A stretch of 11,227 nt of DNA from Candidatus Pacearchaeota archaeon ex4484_71 (GCA_002254395.1 NJDN01000008.1:1-11227); one strand, 5' to 3'; shown: positions 1-7,041, counted from the first letter of the stretch. Made by a program: numbers and translations. Notes: generated by a model from the sequence alone, not told the origin.

Positions 1-1
1 A

Positions 2-760
2 AACTCATCAAAACAAACAATTAAATCATACTCTGATTCCGTAAAGAAATTCTTAGATTACTCAAAAGGGAAGGGTCTTAATGAAAGTGTTGTAAAAGAT
101 TATATTGTAAAACTTCTTAAAAATAAAAATCCCTCGAGCGTTAGAAAAGACCTGTTTGCAATTAAATTCTTTTTTGATAAAATTTTAAAACAGAAATTAA
201 AGCTACCAAATCCTAAAAAGAACCAGCCCCTGCCGGAGATTTTAACAATCAAAGAAATAAAAAAACTTATTGATTCTACTTCAAATATAAAACATAAATT
301 AATCTTAAGATTACTTTATGGCTGCGGTTTAAGGGTCTCAGAAATCGTCAACTTGAAAAAAGGGGATTTGAATTTTGAAGAAAACTTAATCCATGTAAGA
401 TTGGCAAAAGGCAAAAAAGACAGATTTGTTAAGATTCCTTTTTCTATAAAAGAAGAATTAGAAAACTATTCTAAATTGAATGAAGATAATTTTTTATTTC
501 CCTCCAATAGAGGTGGAAAATTGACAAAAGACACAATACAAAAAATCATCAAAAATTCTTCTCGTAAAGCAGGAATCAAAAAACGCGTTTATCCCCATTT
601 GCTTCGGCACTCATTTGCAACACATCTCCTTGAATCTGGAACAGATCTGAGAGTCATCCAAAAATTACTTGGACATTCGGATATAAAAACAACTCAAATT
701 TACACCCAAATTTCCCAGGCATCAATTAAGAACGTGCAAAGCCCATTAGACAGAATATAA
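2..760 (+). CDS. xerA: XerA-like tyrosine recombinase (5' end outside the window)
   Basis: This is a tyrosine site-specific recombinase, most likely the archaeal XerA that resolves chromosome dimers at dif. The frame is open from base 2 to the stop at 758-760 (252 residues), so the start lies upstream and probably about 15-25 residues are missing. The first ~80 visible residues form the helical core-binding (SAM-like) domain and the rest the catalytic domain. Catalytic residues are all seen: Arg in GLRVSE (332-334), Lys in the GKKDR turn (about 410-420), HLLRH with His 596-598 and Arg 605-607, LGHS (about 668-679), and the nucleophilic Tyr in QIYTQ (701-703). The C-terminal tail ending SPLDRI resembles archaeal XerA tails, which favours a housekeeping role over a mobile-element integrase. 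The neighbouring tRNA would also suit an integrase, so that alternative stays open. The gene is tail-to-tail with the tRNA, 15 bases apart. Confidence 0.8.
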   Translation, partial: NSSKQTIKSYSDSVKKFLDYSKGKGLNESVVKDYIVKLLKNKNPSSVRKDLFAIKFFFDKILKQKLKLPNPKKNQPLPEILTIKEIKKLIDSTSNIKHKLILRLLYGCGLRVSEIVNLKKGDLNFEENLIHVRLAKGKKDRFVKIPFSIKEELENYSKLNEDNFLFPSNRGGKLTKDTIQKIIKNSSRKAGIKKRVYPHLLRHSFATHLLESGTDLRVIQKLLGHSDIKTTQIYTQISQASIKNVQSPLDRI

Positions 761-762
761 AC

Positions 763-775
763 AAAAACCAAAAAA
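763..775 (-). terminator. Oligo-T terminator of the tRNA-Lys gene
   Basis: On the minus strand the tRNA 3' end is followed at once by a run of six T (770-775) and then five T (763-767). Oligo-T runs are the usual archaeal terminator signal. No hairpin is needed or seen. Confidence 0.5.
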
Positions 776-850
776 TGGCCCTGGAGGGATTTGAACCCCC
801 GACACCTAGATTAAGAGTCTAGTGCTCTGACCAGGCTGAGCTACAGAGCC
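776..850 (-). tRNA. tRNA-Lys (anticodon CTT)
   Basis: The minus strand folds into a complete 75-nt cloverleaf. The 7-bp acceptor stem is GGCTCTG (850-844) with CAGGGCC (783-777), including one G-T pair. The D stem is GCTC/GAGC with a GG-containing loop. The anticodon stem is CTAGA/TCTAG with loop CTCTTAA, giving anticodon CTT, which reads the lysine codon AAG. The variable loop has 5 nt and the T arm has loop TTCAAAT. The discriminator base is A at 776, CCA is not encoded, and there is no intron. The gene has its own TATA box upstream and a T-run downstream, so it looks like a stand-alone unit. Confidence 0.95.
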
Positions 851-872
851 ATCAAATAACTAAAGCAATAAA

Positions 873-884
873 GGGTTTAAAAAA
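873..884 (-). promoter_or_regulatory. TATA box of tRNA-Lys
   Basis: The minus strand has TTTTTTAAACCC here, centred about 29 bases before the mature tRNA 5' end. This fits an archaeal TBP-binding box that starts transcription close to the tRNA. Confidence 0.5.
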
Positions 885-890
885 TTATTC

Positions 891-910
891 AAAATAAAAA
901 TTATAAAAAA
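891..910 (-). terminator. Possible T-rich terminator after the winged-helix gene
   Basis: Read on the minus strand, a T6 run (905-910) followed by further T-rich sequence lies about 46 bases after the stop of the winged-helix gene and just before the tRNA promoter. This fits an archaeal oligo-T terminator, but the whole spacer (851-955) is AT-rich, so the call is weak. Nothing else is seen in the spacer apart from the tRNA TATA box. Confidence 0.3.
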
Positions 911-955
911 GATTACCAAATACGAGAAAGATTCTAGGGCGATTTCAATGCGAAA

Positions 956-1222
956 TTATTTTATTAAATTCTGGATGTTCTCTATCGCATCAGCAACTTC
1001 TCTTCCTTTTTTGGTGAGTTTGATTAATTTTATTCGCCCCTTTTTGTCAAACTCTACCAATTTCAACTCTTCCAAAGTCTGGAGAATCTTGACAGCATGA
1101 CTGTATGTACAATCTACTTCTTTCGCCAAGACACTTCCATATCTTAACCTAGAATTCTTCTTCAAAGAGACCAACATAAGCGCTGGCTTCCTCCTGAAAA
1201 AAATGTCAAAGTTGTCTTTCAT
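956..1222 (-). CDS. Small winged-helix DNA-binding protein
   Basis: An 88-residue protein with the pattern of an archaeal winged-helix transcription regulator of the MarR/ArsR-like type. A helix-turn-helix lies at about residues 28-53 (motif VLAKEVDCTYSHAVKILQTL), followed by a wing of two short strands (LVEFDKKGRIKLIKLT) and a last helix (KKGREVADAIENI) that may dimerise. No ligand-binding domain or metal site is visible, so the signal it senses is unknown. The ATG at 1222-1220 is preceded by GGAG (1231-1234 in complement), 8 bases away. This is one of the few credible Shine-Dalgarno sequences in the window. The gene diverges from the phosphoesterase gene across a 117-base spacer. Autoregulation, or control of that neighbour, is a reasonable inference but is not shown. 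Confidence 0.75.
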   Translation of the reverse strand: MKDNFDIFFRRKPALMLVSLKKNSRLRYGSVLAKEVDCTYSHAVKILQTLEELKLVEFDKKGRIKLIKLTKKGREVADAIENIQNLIK

Positions 1223-1259
1223 TTTATATACTCCAATATATATTTTGAGATAGGGTTTT

Positions 1260-1270
1260 CCTTTTAAATG
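1260..1270 (-). promoter_or_regulatory. Probable TATA box of the winged-helix gene
   Basis: The minus strand reads CATTTAAAAGG. A start about 26 bases downstream (near 1239) would give a leader of about 17 nt that contains the GGAG ribosome site at 1231-1234. The nearer AATATATATT at 1236-1245 is an alternative box but would leave no room for that ribosome site. Confidence 0.35.
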
Positions 1271-1310
1271 TTTTTAAAACTATATGTTAGAGACAGAAAG
1301 TTACAAAAAA

Positions 1311-1320
1311 TTAATAAATA
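1311..1320 (+). promoter_or_regulatory. TATA-like box of the phosphoesterase gene
   Basis: TTAATAAATA is centred about 25 bases before the ATG at 1340, the spacing expected for a leaderless archaeal transcript. The whole spacer is AT-rich, so other positions are possible. Confidence 0.35.
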
Positions 1321-1339
1321 AACTTATTAAAAAGAAATT

Positions 1340-1936
1340 ATGAAAATCCTCGCAATTGCAGATATCCATGGAGATAGTTCCTTGTCAAAAAAACTATCAA
1401 AAATCGCAGATAAGGAAAATGTAGATACAATAATAATTGCAGGAGACTTAACGTGGTTTGGAAACCCCACACAAAATCTAATAAGACCTTTCATAAAAGA
1501 AGGCCGGCAGGTGATAACTATTCCAGGTAATCATGACCCCGAAACAATATCGGAGGGAATAGAGAGAACATACCACGGCGCGATTAATCTCCACAAAAAA
1601 ACATTTGTAAAACAAGATATAGCATTCTTTGGAACAGGAACCACAGACTGGGGATTCTATGAAGATGAAAAACAAGTGTACGAAGAACTTTTTGAAGCAC
1701 ACAAAAAAATAAAAAACTTCAAGAAAAAAATAATGGTCACGCACTGCCCTCCCCAAGGTAGTAAGATAGAGTTGATGGGCTTCCCAGGATCAAGAGGAGT
1801 CCGAAAAGCCATAGATGAGTTTAAACCAGACTTTGTTATTTGTGGACACATGCATCAAGGGGGAGGACTTATAGAAAAGATTGGAGAAACTATTGTTATG
1901 AACGTTGCAAGAAAACACACAATATTCGAAATTTAA
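1340..1936 (+). CDS. Calcineurin-like metallophosphoesterase
   Basis: A 198-residue protein with the complete metal-binding signature of the calcineurin-like phosphoesterase fold. D8 and H10 lie in ADIHG, D36 in AGDLT, N64 and H65 in PGNHD, H135 in VTHCPP, and H170 and H172 in CGHMHQ. These residues normally hold two divalent metals that hydrolyse a phosphoester. The protein is a single compact domain with no signal peptide or membrane segment, so it should be cytoplasmic. It resembles the short Icc/YfcE-like archaeal members, whose substrates (cyclic nucleotides, nucleic acid ends, phosphoproteins) cannot be told from sequence. The ATG at 1340 has no Shine-Dalgarno sequence but has a TATA-like box about 25 bases upstream. 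It is transcribed away from the winged-helix gene and lies 60 bases before topA. Confidence 0.9.
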   Translation: MKILAIADIHGDSSLSKKLSKIADKENVDTIIIAGDLTWFGNPTQNLIRPFIKEGRQVITIPGNHDPETISEGIERTYHGAINLHKKTFVKQDIAFFGTGTTDWGFYEDEKQVYEELFEAHKKIKNFKKKIMVTHCPPQGSKIELMGFPGSRGVRKAIDEFKPDFVICGHMHQGGGLIEKIGETIVMNVARKHTIFEI

Positions 1937-1968
1937 AAAATTTCACGTATAAAAATAAAACAATAACA

Positions 1969-1976
1969 ATTTAAAC
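1969..1976 (+). promoter_or_regulatory. TATA box of topA
   Basis: ATTTAAAC is centred about 25 bases before the topA ATG. This predicts a leaderless topA message separate from the upstream phosphoesterase gene. Confidence 0.45.
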
Positions 1977-1996
1977 AAGGATTTATTAATTCAATT

Positions 1997-4396
1997 ATGC
2001 CAAAAAAACCAAAAAAATCAAGGGAAGAAAAAACTGTAGAAAACTATTTTCCCGTTGATACTTCAGATATAAAAATAAAAACAGAAAAAAGTGCCCCAAA
2101 AGAGATTTCTAGAGAAGACGTTTTGAAAAACACCACTGAAAAAGAAGTAAAAAGCACACAAATAAACAGAGAAGAAATTGTGAAAAAATCAGTGGAAAAA
2201 AAATACTTGAATATTGGGAGAGAAGACGTGGAGGTCATAGAAAAAAAAGGCAAGAAAACAAAGAAAACAAGGAAGAGAGAAAAGAAAACGACAACAAAAG
2301 AAATCAGAGAAACTACCCCAAAAATACTTCTCAAAAAAAACGGGTATGAATTAATAATCACTGAAAAGCCTCAAGCAGCATCAAAAATAGCAACAGCGCT
2401 GGGAACATATTCCAAAAAAGGAGAAAGAGGAGTTCCATATTATGAAGTGGACAGAGATGGAAAAAAGATTATTGTCGCTTGCGCGGTAGGGCACCTCTTT
2501 ACACTAAAGCAAAACAATCCGGGTTCAGGAGTTCCAATTTTTGACATCTCTTGGGTCCCAAATTTTGAGGTTAGAAAAAAAGATTTCACAAAGAAATATT
2601 ACGACCTTCTAAAGAAATTATCAAAAAACGCTGGAGAGATCACCGTAGCAACAGACTTCGATATTGAAGGAGAAGTTATTGGAAGGAATGTTGTAAAGAT
2701 GATTTGCGGACAAGAAGATGCAAAGAGAATGAAGTTCTCAACATTAACAGAAAAGGAATTGAACGACGCTTACGAACATAAGTTGAATCATATCCATTGG
2801 GGACAAGCAACCGCTGGAGAGACAAGACACTACCTTGATTGGTATTATGGAATAAATCTTTCCAGAGCAATAATGAATGCCATAAAATCTACAGGAAAAT
2901 TTAAGATTATGTCGATCGGGAGAGTTCAAGGACCAACACTAAATTTAATAGTAAAGAGGGAAAGAGAAATAAAAGCATTCAAGCCAGAAAAATATTGGAA
3001 TTATTTTATTATACTTGAGAAACCTGAAATAGAACTAAAATATACAAAAGACATCTTCGACAAAAAAGAATTGCAATCTTTTGAGAAGATGATTGGAGAA
3101 ACTATTGAGGTAGAGACAAAAAAAACAGAACAAGAAATCCCCCCAAACCCTCCTTTTAATTTAACAACTCTTCAAACGGAAGCATATCGAATATTCGGAA
3201 TAACGCCTTCCAGAACGTTAAAGATTGCCCAATCATTATATCTTGCAGGATTGATTTCATATCCTAGAACATCCTCGCAAAAATTGCCCGAAACAATAGA
3301 CTATAAATCGATATTGGCACAACTAAAAAAGAAATATAGCGTGGGAAGACTTTTGAAAAGAAAAAAACCAGTAGAGGGTAAAAAAACAGACCCCGCCCAT
3401 CCTTCGATATATCCCACAGGGCAACACCAAGTACTATCTGAGGACGATGAAAAAATATATGATTTAATTGTAAAAAGATTCTTATCTTTATTTTGTGAAA
3501 ATGCAATAGTCGCAAGAAAAAGAATCTCTGCAAAAAAAGATGGAAAATCATTCTCTGCAAATGGTTCTGAAATAAAAAGAAAAGCATGGCTAGAAATTTA
3601 TCCCTCAAAAGTAAGTGAGAACGATTTGCCAGATGTAAATGGAAAGATAAAAATAAAAGACACAAGAGTAGAAGAAAAAGAGACACAACCTCCAAAAAGA
3701 TATTCCCAAGCATCAATTCTATCCGAACTTGAAAAAAGAAATTTGGGAACAAAAGCAACAAGAGCTTCAATATTGGAAACATTATATGATAGAGGGTACA
3801 TAAGAGAAAGATCAATTGAGGCAACACCTCTAGGGATATCTCTAATAGAAACTCTTGAAAAATATTCTCCAATAATCATAGATGAAAATTTAACAAAGGG
3901 TCTACAAGATGAGATGGATGAGATAACAACTATGGATGAAATAGATCTAAGAGAAAGGGAAGAAAAAATATTAGAGAAAGCAAGATCGACCATAACAAAA
4001 ATAACTTCCCAGTTTGAGAAGTATGAAAAGAACATTGGAAAAGATTTGATGGATGCTCAAACAAAATTGATCTCAATGGAAAAAAAGAAGAACACGCTTT
4101 GTGCATGCCCAAAATGTAAGAAAGGAAATCTCGTAATAACATACTCAAAGAAAACAAGAAGATATTTTGTAGCATGTGATGCATATCCAAATTGCAAAAA
4201 CACTTATTCTCTTCCCCCAAATAGTATATTCAAAAAAGCCGGAAAAAATTGTGAATCTTGCGGATTCCCAATGATAACAAGTTTTAAGAAAGGTAAAAAA
4301 CCTTGGACTTTCTGCTTCAATCCGGAATGTGAAACAAACAGAGAGAGAATAGAAGCATACCAAAAAAAGAAGAGTGAATCCCTAAATGAAGCATAA
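1997..4396 (+). CDS. topA: DNA topoisomerase I (archaeal type IA)
   Basis: A 799-residue type IA topoisomerase, which cuts one DNA strand through a 5'-phosphotyrosine and relaxes negative supercoils. Residues 1-115 form a highly charged Lys/Glu extension with no catalytic motif. It contains three related segments (I37-SREDV, I56-NREEI, I73-GREDV). The TOPRIM domain follows: LIITEKP with E123, then DFDIEGE with D220 and D222. The catalytic tyrosine is Y422 in ISYPRTSS. The gate and cleavage regions include GRVQGPTL (308-315) and HPSIYPTG (468-475). The C-terminus carries a zinc-ribbon-like cysteine set (C702/C704, C707, C727, C733) and a second (C752, C755, C773, C778), as in archaeal TopA. 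There is no helicase domain, so it is not reverse gyrase. The acyltransferase gene starts inside its last codons, so the two are probably co-transcribed. The ATG has a TATA box but no clear ribosome site. Confidence 0.96.
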   Translation: MPKKPKKSREEKTVENYFPVDTSDIKIKTEKSAPKEISREDVLKNTTEKEVKSTQINREEIVKKSVEKKYLNIGREDVEVIEKKGKKTKKTRKREKKTTTKEIRETTPKILLKKNGYELIITEKPQAASKIATALGTYSKKGERGVPYYEVDRDGKKIIVACAVGHLFTLKQNNPGSGVPIFDISWVPNFEVRKKDFTKKYYDLLKKLSKNAGEITVATDFDIEGEVIGRNVVKMICGQEDAKRMKFSTLTEKELNDAYEHKLNHIHWGQATAGETRHYLDWYYGINLSRAIMNAIKSTGKFKIMSIGRVQGPTLNLIVKREREIKAFKPEKYWNYFIILEKPEIELKYTKDIFDKKELQSFEKMIGETIEVETKKTEQEIPPNPPFNLTTLQTEAYRIFGITPSRTLKIAQSLYLAGLISYPRTSSQKLPETIDYKSILAQLKKKYSVGRLLKRKKPVEGKKTDPAHPSIYPTGQHQVLSEDDEKIYDLIVKRFLSLFCENAIVARKRISAKKDGKSFSANGSEIKRKAWLEIYPSKVSENDLPDVNGKIKIKDTRVEEKETQPPKRYSQASILSELEKRNLGTKATRASILETLYDRGYIRERSIEATPLGISLIETLEKYSPIIIDENLTKGLQDEMDEITTMDEIDLREREEKILEKARSTITKITSQFEKYEKNIGKDLMDAQTKLISMEKKKNTLCACPKCKKGNLVITYSKKTRRYFVACDAYPNCKNTYSLPPNSIFKKAGKNCESCGFPMITSFKKGKKPWTFCFNPECETNRERIEAYQKKKSESLNEA

Positions 4397-5267
4397 AGGA
4401 AATATATTTTTTATTGATATTTTGAAAGTAATTGCAATAGTTTTGATAATTTTCTTTCACACATGGTATAATCTAAAGAAACCGATTCCGAGAGAGGTGG
4501 GCTTTGTAGGGGTTTCCCTTTTTTTTATAATTAGCGGGTATCTCTTAAAAATAAGATATCCCAGACTAAAAGAATTATCTTCAAAATATTTTAAGAAAAG
4601 ATATCTAAAAATTGCCCCCCCATACTACCTATCGCTAATACTTGTTGCAGTGCTCCTCGGAAAACAAGCGGCATCAGGAAACATAATTGGAAATCTTATT
4701 AGCCATTTTTTATTTGTGGATTTTCTTTTCCTAGAGTATAAATATGGAATAATAAGCCCCGCATGGTTTTTAATCCCTTTAATTATGCTCTATCTTCTTT
4801 ACCCTTATTTAAACAAGTACAATTCAAAATATAAGTGGTTCTTTGGAGCAGCGTTCTTGCTATCTCTGGTCATAAAATTCCACGAAGGAACATTGGCTTC
4901 TTTTTCCCCCTTCTTTTTCCTAGGAGAATTTTTATTTGGTATGCTCCTTGCACAAAACCGAAGAAAAGAAGCAATCTTAATCTCCTTATTTTCTATACTA
5001 ATAAATCCGTGGATGGGGTTACCTTTTGCAATATTCTTCATATTTTCAATGGAAAAATTAAAATTGCCCGAAAACAGAATTATAAAATTCCTATCAAAAC
5101 AAACACTTTGGCTTTTCTTGATACACGAATCTATACTAAAAGTCGCCATTGGAAGATGGAAGATTCACCATTTAAACACTGTTTACTCATTAATAATTCT
5201 TATCTTATCTTGGTCTTTAATATTCTATGCTTCCAAAAAAATTACAAGAAGACTAATCAGAAATTAA
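4386..5267 (+). CDS. Membrane acyltransferase, family 3 (OafA/WecH-like)
   Basis: A 293-residue, strongly hydrophobic protein with about eight to ten membrane segments. It matches the acyltransferase-3 family, which moves acyl groups (often acetyl) onto sugars or other envelope molecules. Seen motifs are the first helix with the conserved His (H25 in FFHTW), GVSLFFIISGYLL (42-54), an Arg-rich turn KKRYLKIAPPYY (70-81) with R72, SPAWFLIPLIMLYLLYP (124-140), FLGEFLFGMLLA (178-189) and LFLIHESIL (243-251). It is slightly short compared with the usual 330-380 residues and has no periplasmic SGNH domain. The start ATG lies 11 bases inside the end of topA, which suggests translational coupling, although the functions are unrelated. 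The 3' end overlaps the convergent minus-strand gene by 15 bases. The acceptor substrate cannot be told; surface glycans are an inference. Confidence 0.85.
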   Translation: MKHKGNIFFIDILKVIAIVLIIFFHTWYNLKKPIPREVGFVGVSLFFIISGYLLKIRYPRLKELSSKYFKKRYLKIAPPYYLSLILVAVLLGKQAASGNIIGNLISHFLFVDFLFLEYKYGIISPAWFLIPLIMLYLLYPYLNKYNSKYKWFFGAAFLLSLVIKFHEGTLASFSPFFFLGEFLFGMLLAQNRRKEAILISLFSILINPWMGLPFAIFFIFSMEKLKLPENRIIKFLSKQTLWLFLIHESILKVAIGRWKIHHLNTVYSLIILILSWSLIFYASKKITRRLIRN

Positions 5268-5768
5268 CAAGGCTGTTGTGTTAACCAAATTTTCCAATTT
5301 TCCCAATAATTCCTCACTCAAACCCCTATTCTTAAAAAATTCCAAGATATGATCTGGACTTCGGGGCATCTCCCATTCACAACCCTTCCCTTCTTGATAA
5401 TAAAAATTTAGAAGAGAATCTAATTTCTGTGCTCTAACATAATCATCTCTTAAAATCACATCCAGAGAAAGATCTCCGAAAGATTTCTTCCAGAAAAATT
5501 CCACGACTTTAGAATACTCTTGAGACAAAAGCTTAGAAGGCTCATTAATCCCACGACTAAACCTCTCTCGTAGGTTTATTTTTTTTACCCTCAAATCATC
5601 TGGAATGTGATAATCTCCTGTAAAACACACAAAGTCTCCATTATCCAATTCCTTGAGACCATAAAAAATATCTTCTCGCCCCTTCACGAACCTCAATAAA
5701 TCCTGCCTATATTTTAGCTCATCAAGAGTCTTATTTATGTACAAATTCTGGTCGTTATCTCCTCCCAT
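5253..5768 (-). CDS. Hypothetical protein of 171 residues downstream of nreA
   Basis: I do not recognise this protein. It is a mixed alpha/beta, charged, soluble-looking chain with no signal peptide, membrane helix or obvious catalytic motif. Visible pieces are a helical start (YINKTLDELKYRQDLLRFV, residues 10-28), a strand-like stretch GDFVCFTGDYHIPDDL (44-59), then a helix-rich C-terminal half with aromatic clusters (EFFWKKSF, NFYYQEG). Only two cysteines occur. An upstream GTG at 5825 would give 190 residues and overlap nreA by 10 bases. I prefer the ATG at 5768 because a clear TATA box lies within the extra segment, about 25 bases before that ATG, and the extra 19 residues look unlike a typical N-terminus. 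It follows nreA and radB, so a repair link is possible by context only. Confidence 0.7.
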   Translation of the reverse strand: MGGDNDQNLYINKTLDELKYRQDLLRFVKGREDIFYGLKELDNGDFVCFTGDYHIPDDLRVKKINLRERFSRGINEPSKLLSQEYSKVVEFFWKKSFGDLSLDVILRDDYVRAQKLDSLLNFYYQEGKGCEWEMPRSPDHILEFFKNRGLSEELLGKLENLVNTTALLISD

Positions 5769-5788
5769 CGAACCTAAAAAACAGAAGG

Positions 5789-5797
5789 ATTTATATT
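5789..5797 (-). promoter_or_regulatory. TATA box of the 171-aa gene
   Basis: The minus strand reads AATATAAAT followed by CC, centred about 25 bases before the ATG at 5768. It closely matches the box before nreA. It supports the shorter start, because a transcript from here would lack the upstream GTG. Confidence 0.5.
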
Positions 5798-5815
5798 CTT
5801 TATTGTGATAAAATA

Positions 5816-7021
5816 CTAAAACCACTCCCTCAGTCGCCTTTGTTCGTTTATTCCTTTTATTAACCTACTCTTGTTGAAGATAACTTCTGGATTAAAATTA
5901 TATTTTATCCTTCCAATTTTCTCAATAGACTCTAAAAACTCTCGCATCTCCCCAAACTTCATACCATTTCCCCCTAGAGCTTTACGCACACTTTCCCTAA
6001 CAACCCAAACCCCCAGAGAAGCCCAATAGCTAGGAGTTTCTAGGCGAATTACTAAAACCCTCGCCTGCCTTTTCATAGAATTAAGGAGCTCAAGTATTGG
6101 GAGCCGAGTCGCATAATATCCTCCTGCAGTGTCCTTTGCATAGCTTTTTCTCCCCTCATACCCTTCATAGTCTGTAGAGGCCTTCATTTCATTAGAATTA
6201 TTCCAACTAGAACCTGGATAATACAGCTCAAAAAGCTCATATTCCCAGACCCCCGGAAAAAACATTATCAAATATTGGTTACCCATAAATTCTCCAAAAA
6301 AAACTTCATAATCATTCACAGGGGGATATCTTCTTACTTTTTTCAACAACTCCTTTCCAATCATATCATCTGTTGCAGTAATGCTCCACCTCGTAGGAAC
6401 CATCCTCTTATCTTTCTTCAACCCCAAAACCCCTACGCTAAGAATTTTACTCAGAGCATATTCATCAAGGCTATTATTATACAAATAAATAATCCCCTCA
6501 GATGCTTTTATATCATCATCTATCACCCTATCAACCTTTGGAGCAACCTTTATATTTGACACTACTCTTGCATTTTTCAACGTAGCTTTCATCCCATGAG
6601 CTGCGAATACCTTGTCTTTCTTCTGAGCCCCCATAATCCTATTCTTGAGCTCTATCTCCACCTCAACAGGCCTAGACGCTATAGCAATCTCCTTAGAAAT
6701 TTGGACAAACTTCTCATTTTTACGGACGTCACTAACATTTGATTTAAAACGAGAATTTAATAGATTACTTCTTAAACGAACAACTTCTGAGATTGAAAAA
6801 TTATTCTTTGCCCAATATTTTGAGTCGTCATAAATCTCTGCATCCTCTTCCTTTGCTAAAGGGCTTAAGATCCCAACATTCACTTGCGGATATTTTAACC
6901 GAGACCCTACAAAAACAGACGGAGGACTTATTGATTCCAATCGAGAGATTTTTGTCAAGTCCCTTGTCCTGAAAATACTTTTAGAAACCTTCTCAACTTG
7001 TTCAAACTTCAAATCTTCCAT
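5816..7021 (-). CDS. nreA: DNA repair protein NreA (PCNA-binding)
   Basis: A 401-residue protein of the archaeal Nre family, linked in haloarchaeal work to repair after DNA damage and to PCNA binding. Family motifs seen are SPPSVFVGSRLKYPQVNVG (32-50), the segment MVPTRWSITATDD in the middle of the protein, and GGYYATRLPILELL in its second half. The last eight residues, QRRLREWF, are a perfect PIP box (Q-x-x-L-x-x-aromatic-aromatic) for the sliding clamp. As I recall the family, many relatives have a cysteine-rich, zinc-finger-like segment before the SPPSVFVG motif. Here the N-terminal ~31 residues lack it, and I found no cysteine anywhere in the protein. The ATG at 7021 has a TATA box about 25 bases upstream and no ribosome site. 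It follows radB by 53 bases, so two recombination and repair genes sit side by side. Confidence 0.93.
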   Translation of the reverse strand: MEDLKFEQVEKVSKSIFRTRDLTKISRLESISPPSVFVGSRLKYPQVNVGILSPLAKEEDAEIYDDSKYWAKNNFSISEVVRLRSNLLNSRFKSNVSDVRKNEKFVQISKEIAIASRPVEVEIELKNRIMGAQKKDKVFAAHGMKATLKNARVVSNIKVAPKVDRVIDDDIKASEGIIYLYNNSLDEYALSKILSVGVLGLKKDKRMVPTRWSITATDDMIGKELLKKVRRYPPVNDYEVFFGEFMGNQYLIMFFPGVWEYELFELYYPGSSWNNSNEMKASTDYEGYEGRKSYAKDTAGGYYATRLPILELLNSMKRQARVLVIRLETPSYWASLGVWVVRESVRKALGGNGMKFGEMREFLESIEKIGRIKYNFNPEVIFNKSRLIKGINEQRRLREWF

Positions 7022-7041
7022 GAGATAAAAAACAACAAGGG

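Noticed and set aside
2..850. An integrated mobile element, suggested by a tyrosine recombinase next to a tRNA gene.
   Set aside because: The recombinase has a XerA-type C-terminal tail, no second copy of the tRNA 3' end was found in the window, and no phage or plasmid genes follow. The upstream side cannot be seen, so this is not fully excluded.
3264..3872. A 202-codon open frame on the minus strand inside topA, rich in Leu and Phe.
   Set aside because: It lies wholly inside the well-supported topA gene. Its hydrophobic look comes from reading AAA/GAA-rich coding on the opposite strand, and it matches no family pattern.
1997..4396. Reverse gyrase, considered for the large type IA topoisomerase.
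   Set aside because: No helicase Walker motifs or helicase-like domain are present. The N-terminal extension is only ~115 charged residues.
4835..5284. A 149-codon plus-strand frame across the acyltransferase 3' half.
   Set aside because: It is a frame-shifted shadow of the acyltransferase, which has clear family motifs over the same bases.
5769..5825. A GTG start at 5825 for the 171-aa gene, preceded by GAGGGA.
   Set aside because: The purine run is too close to the GTG to serve as a ribosome site, and a clear TATA box lies within the extra coding segment.
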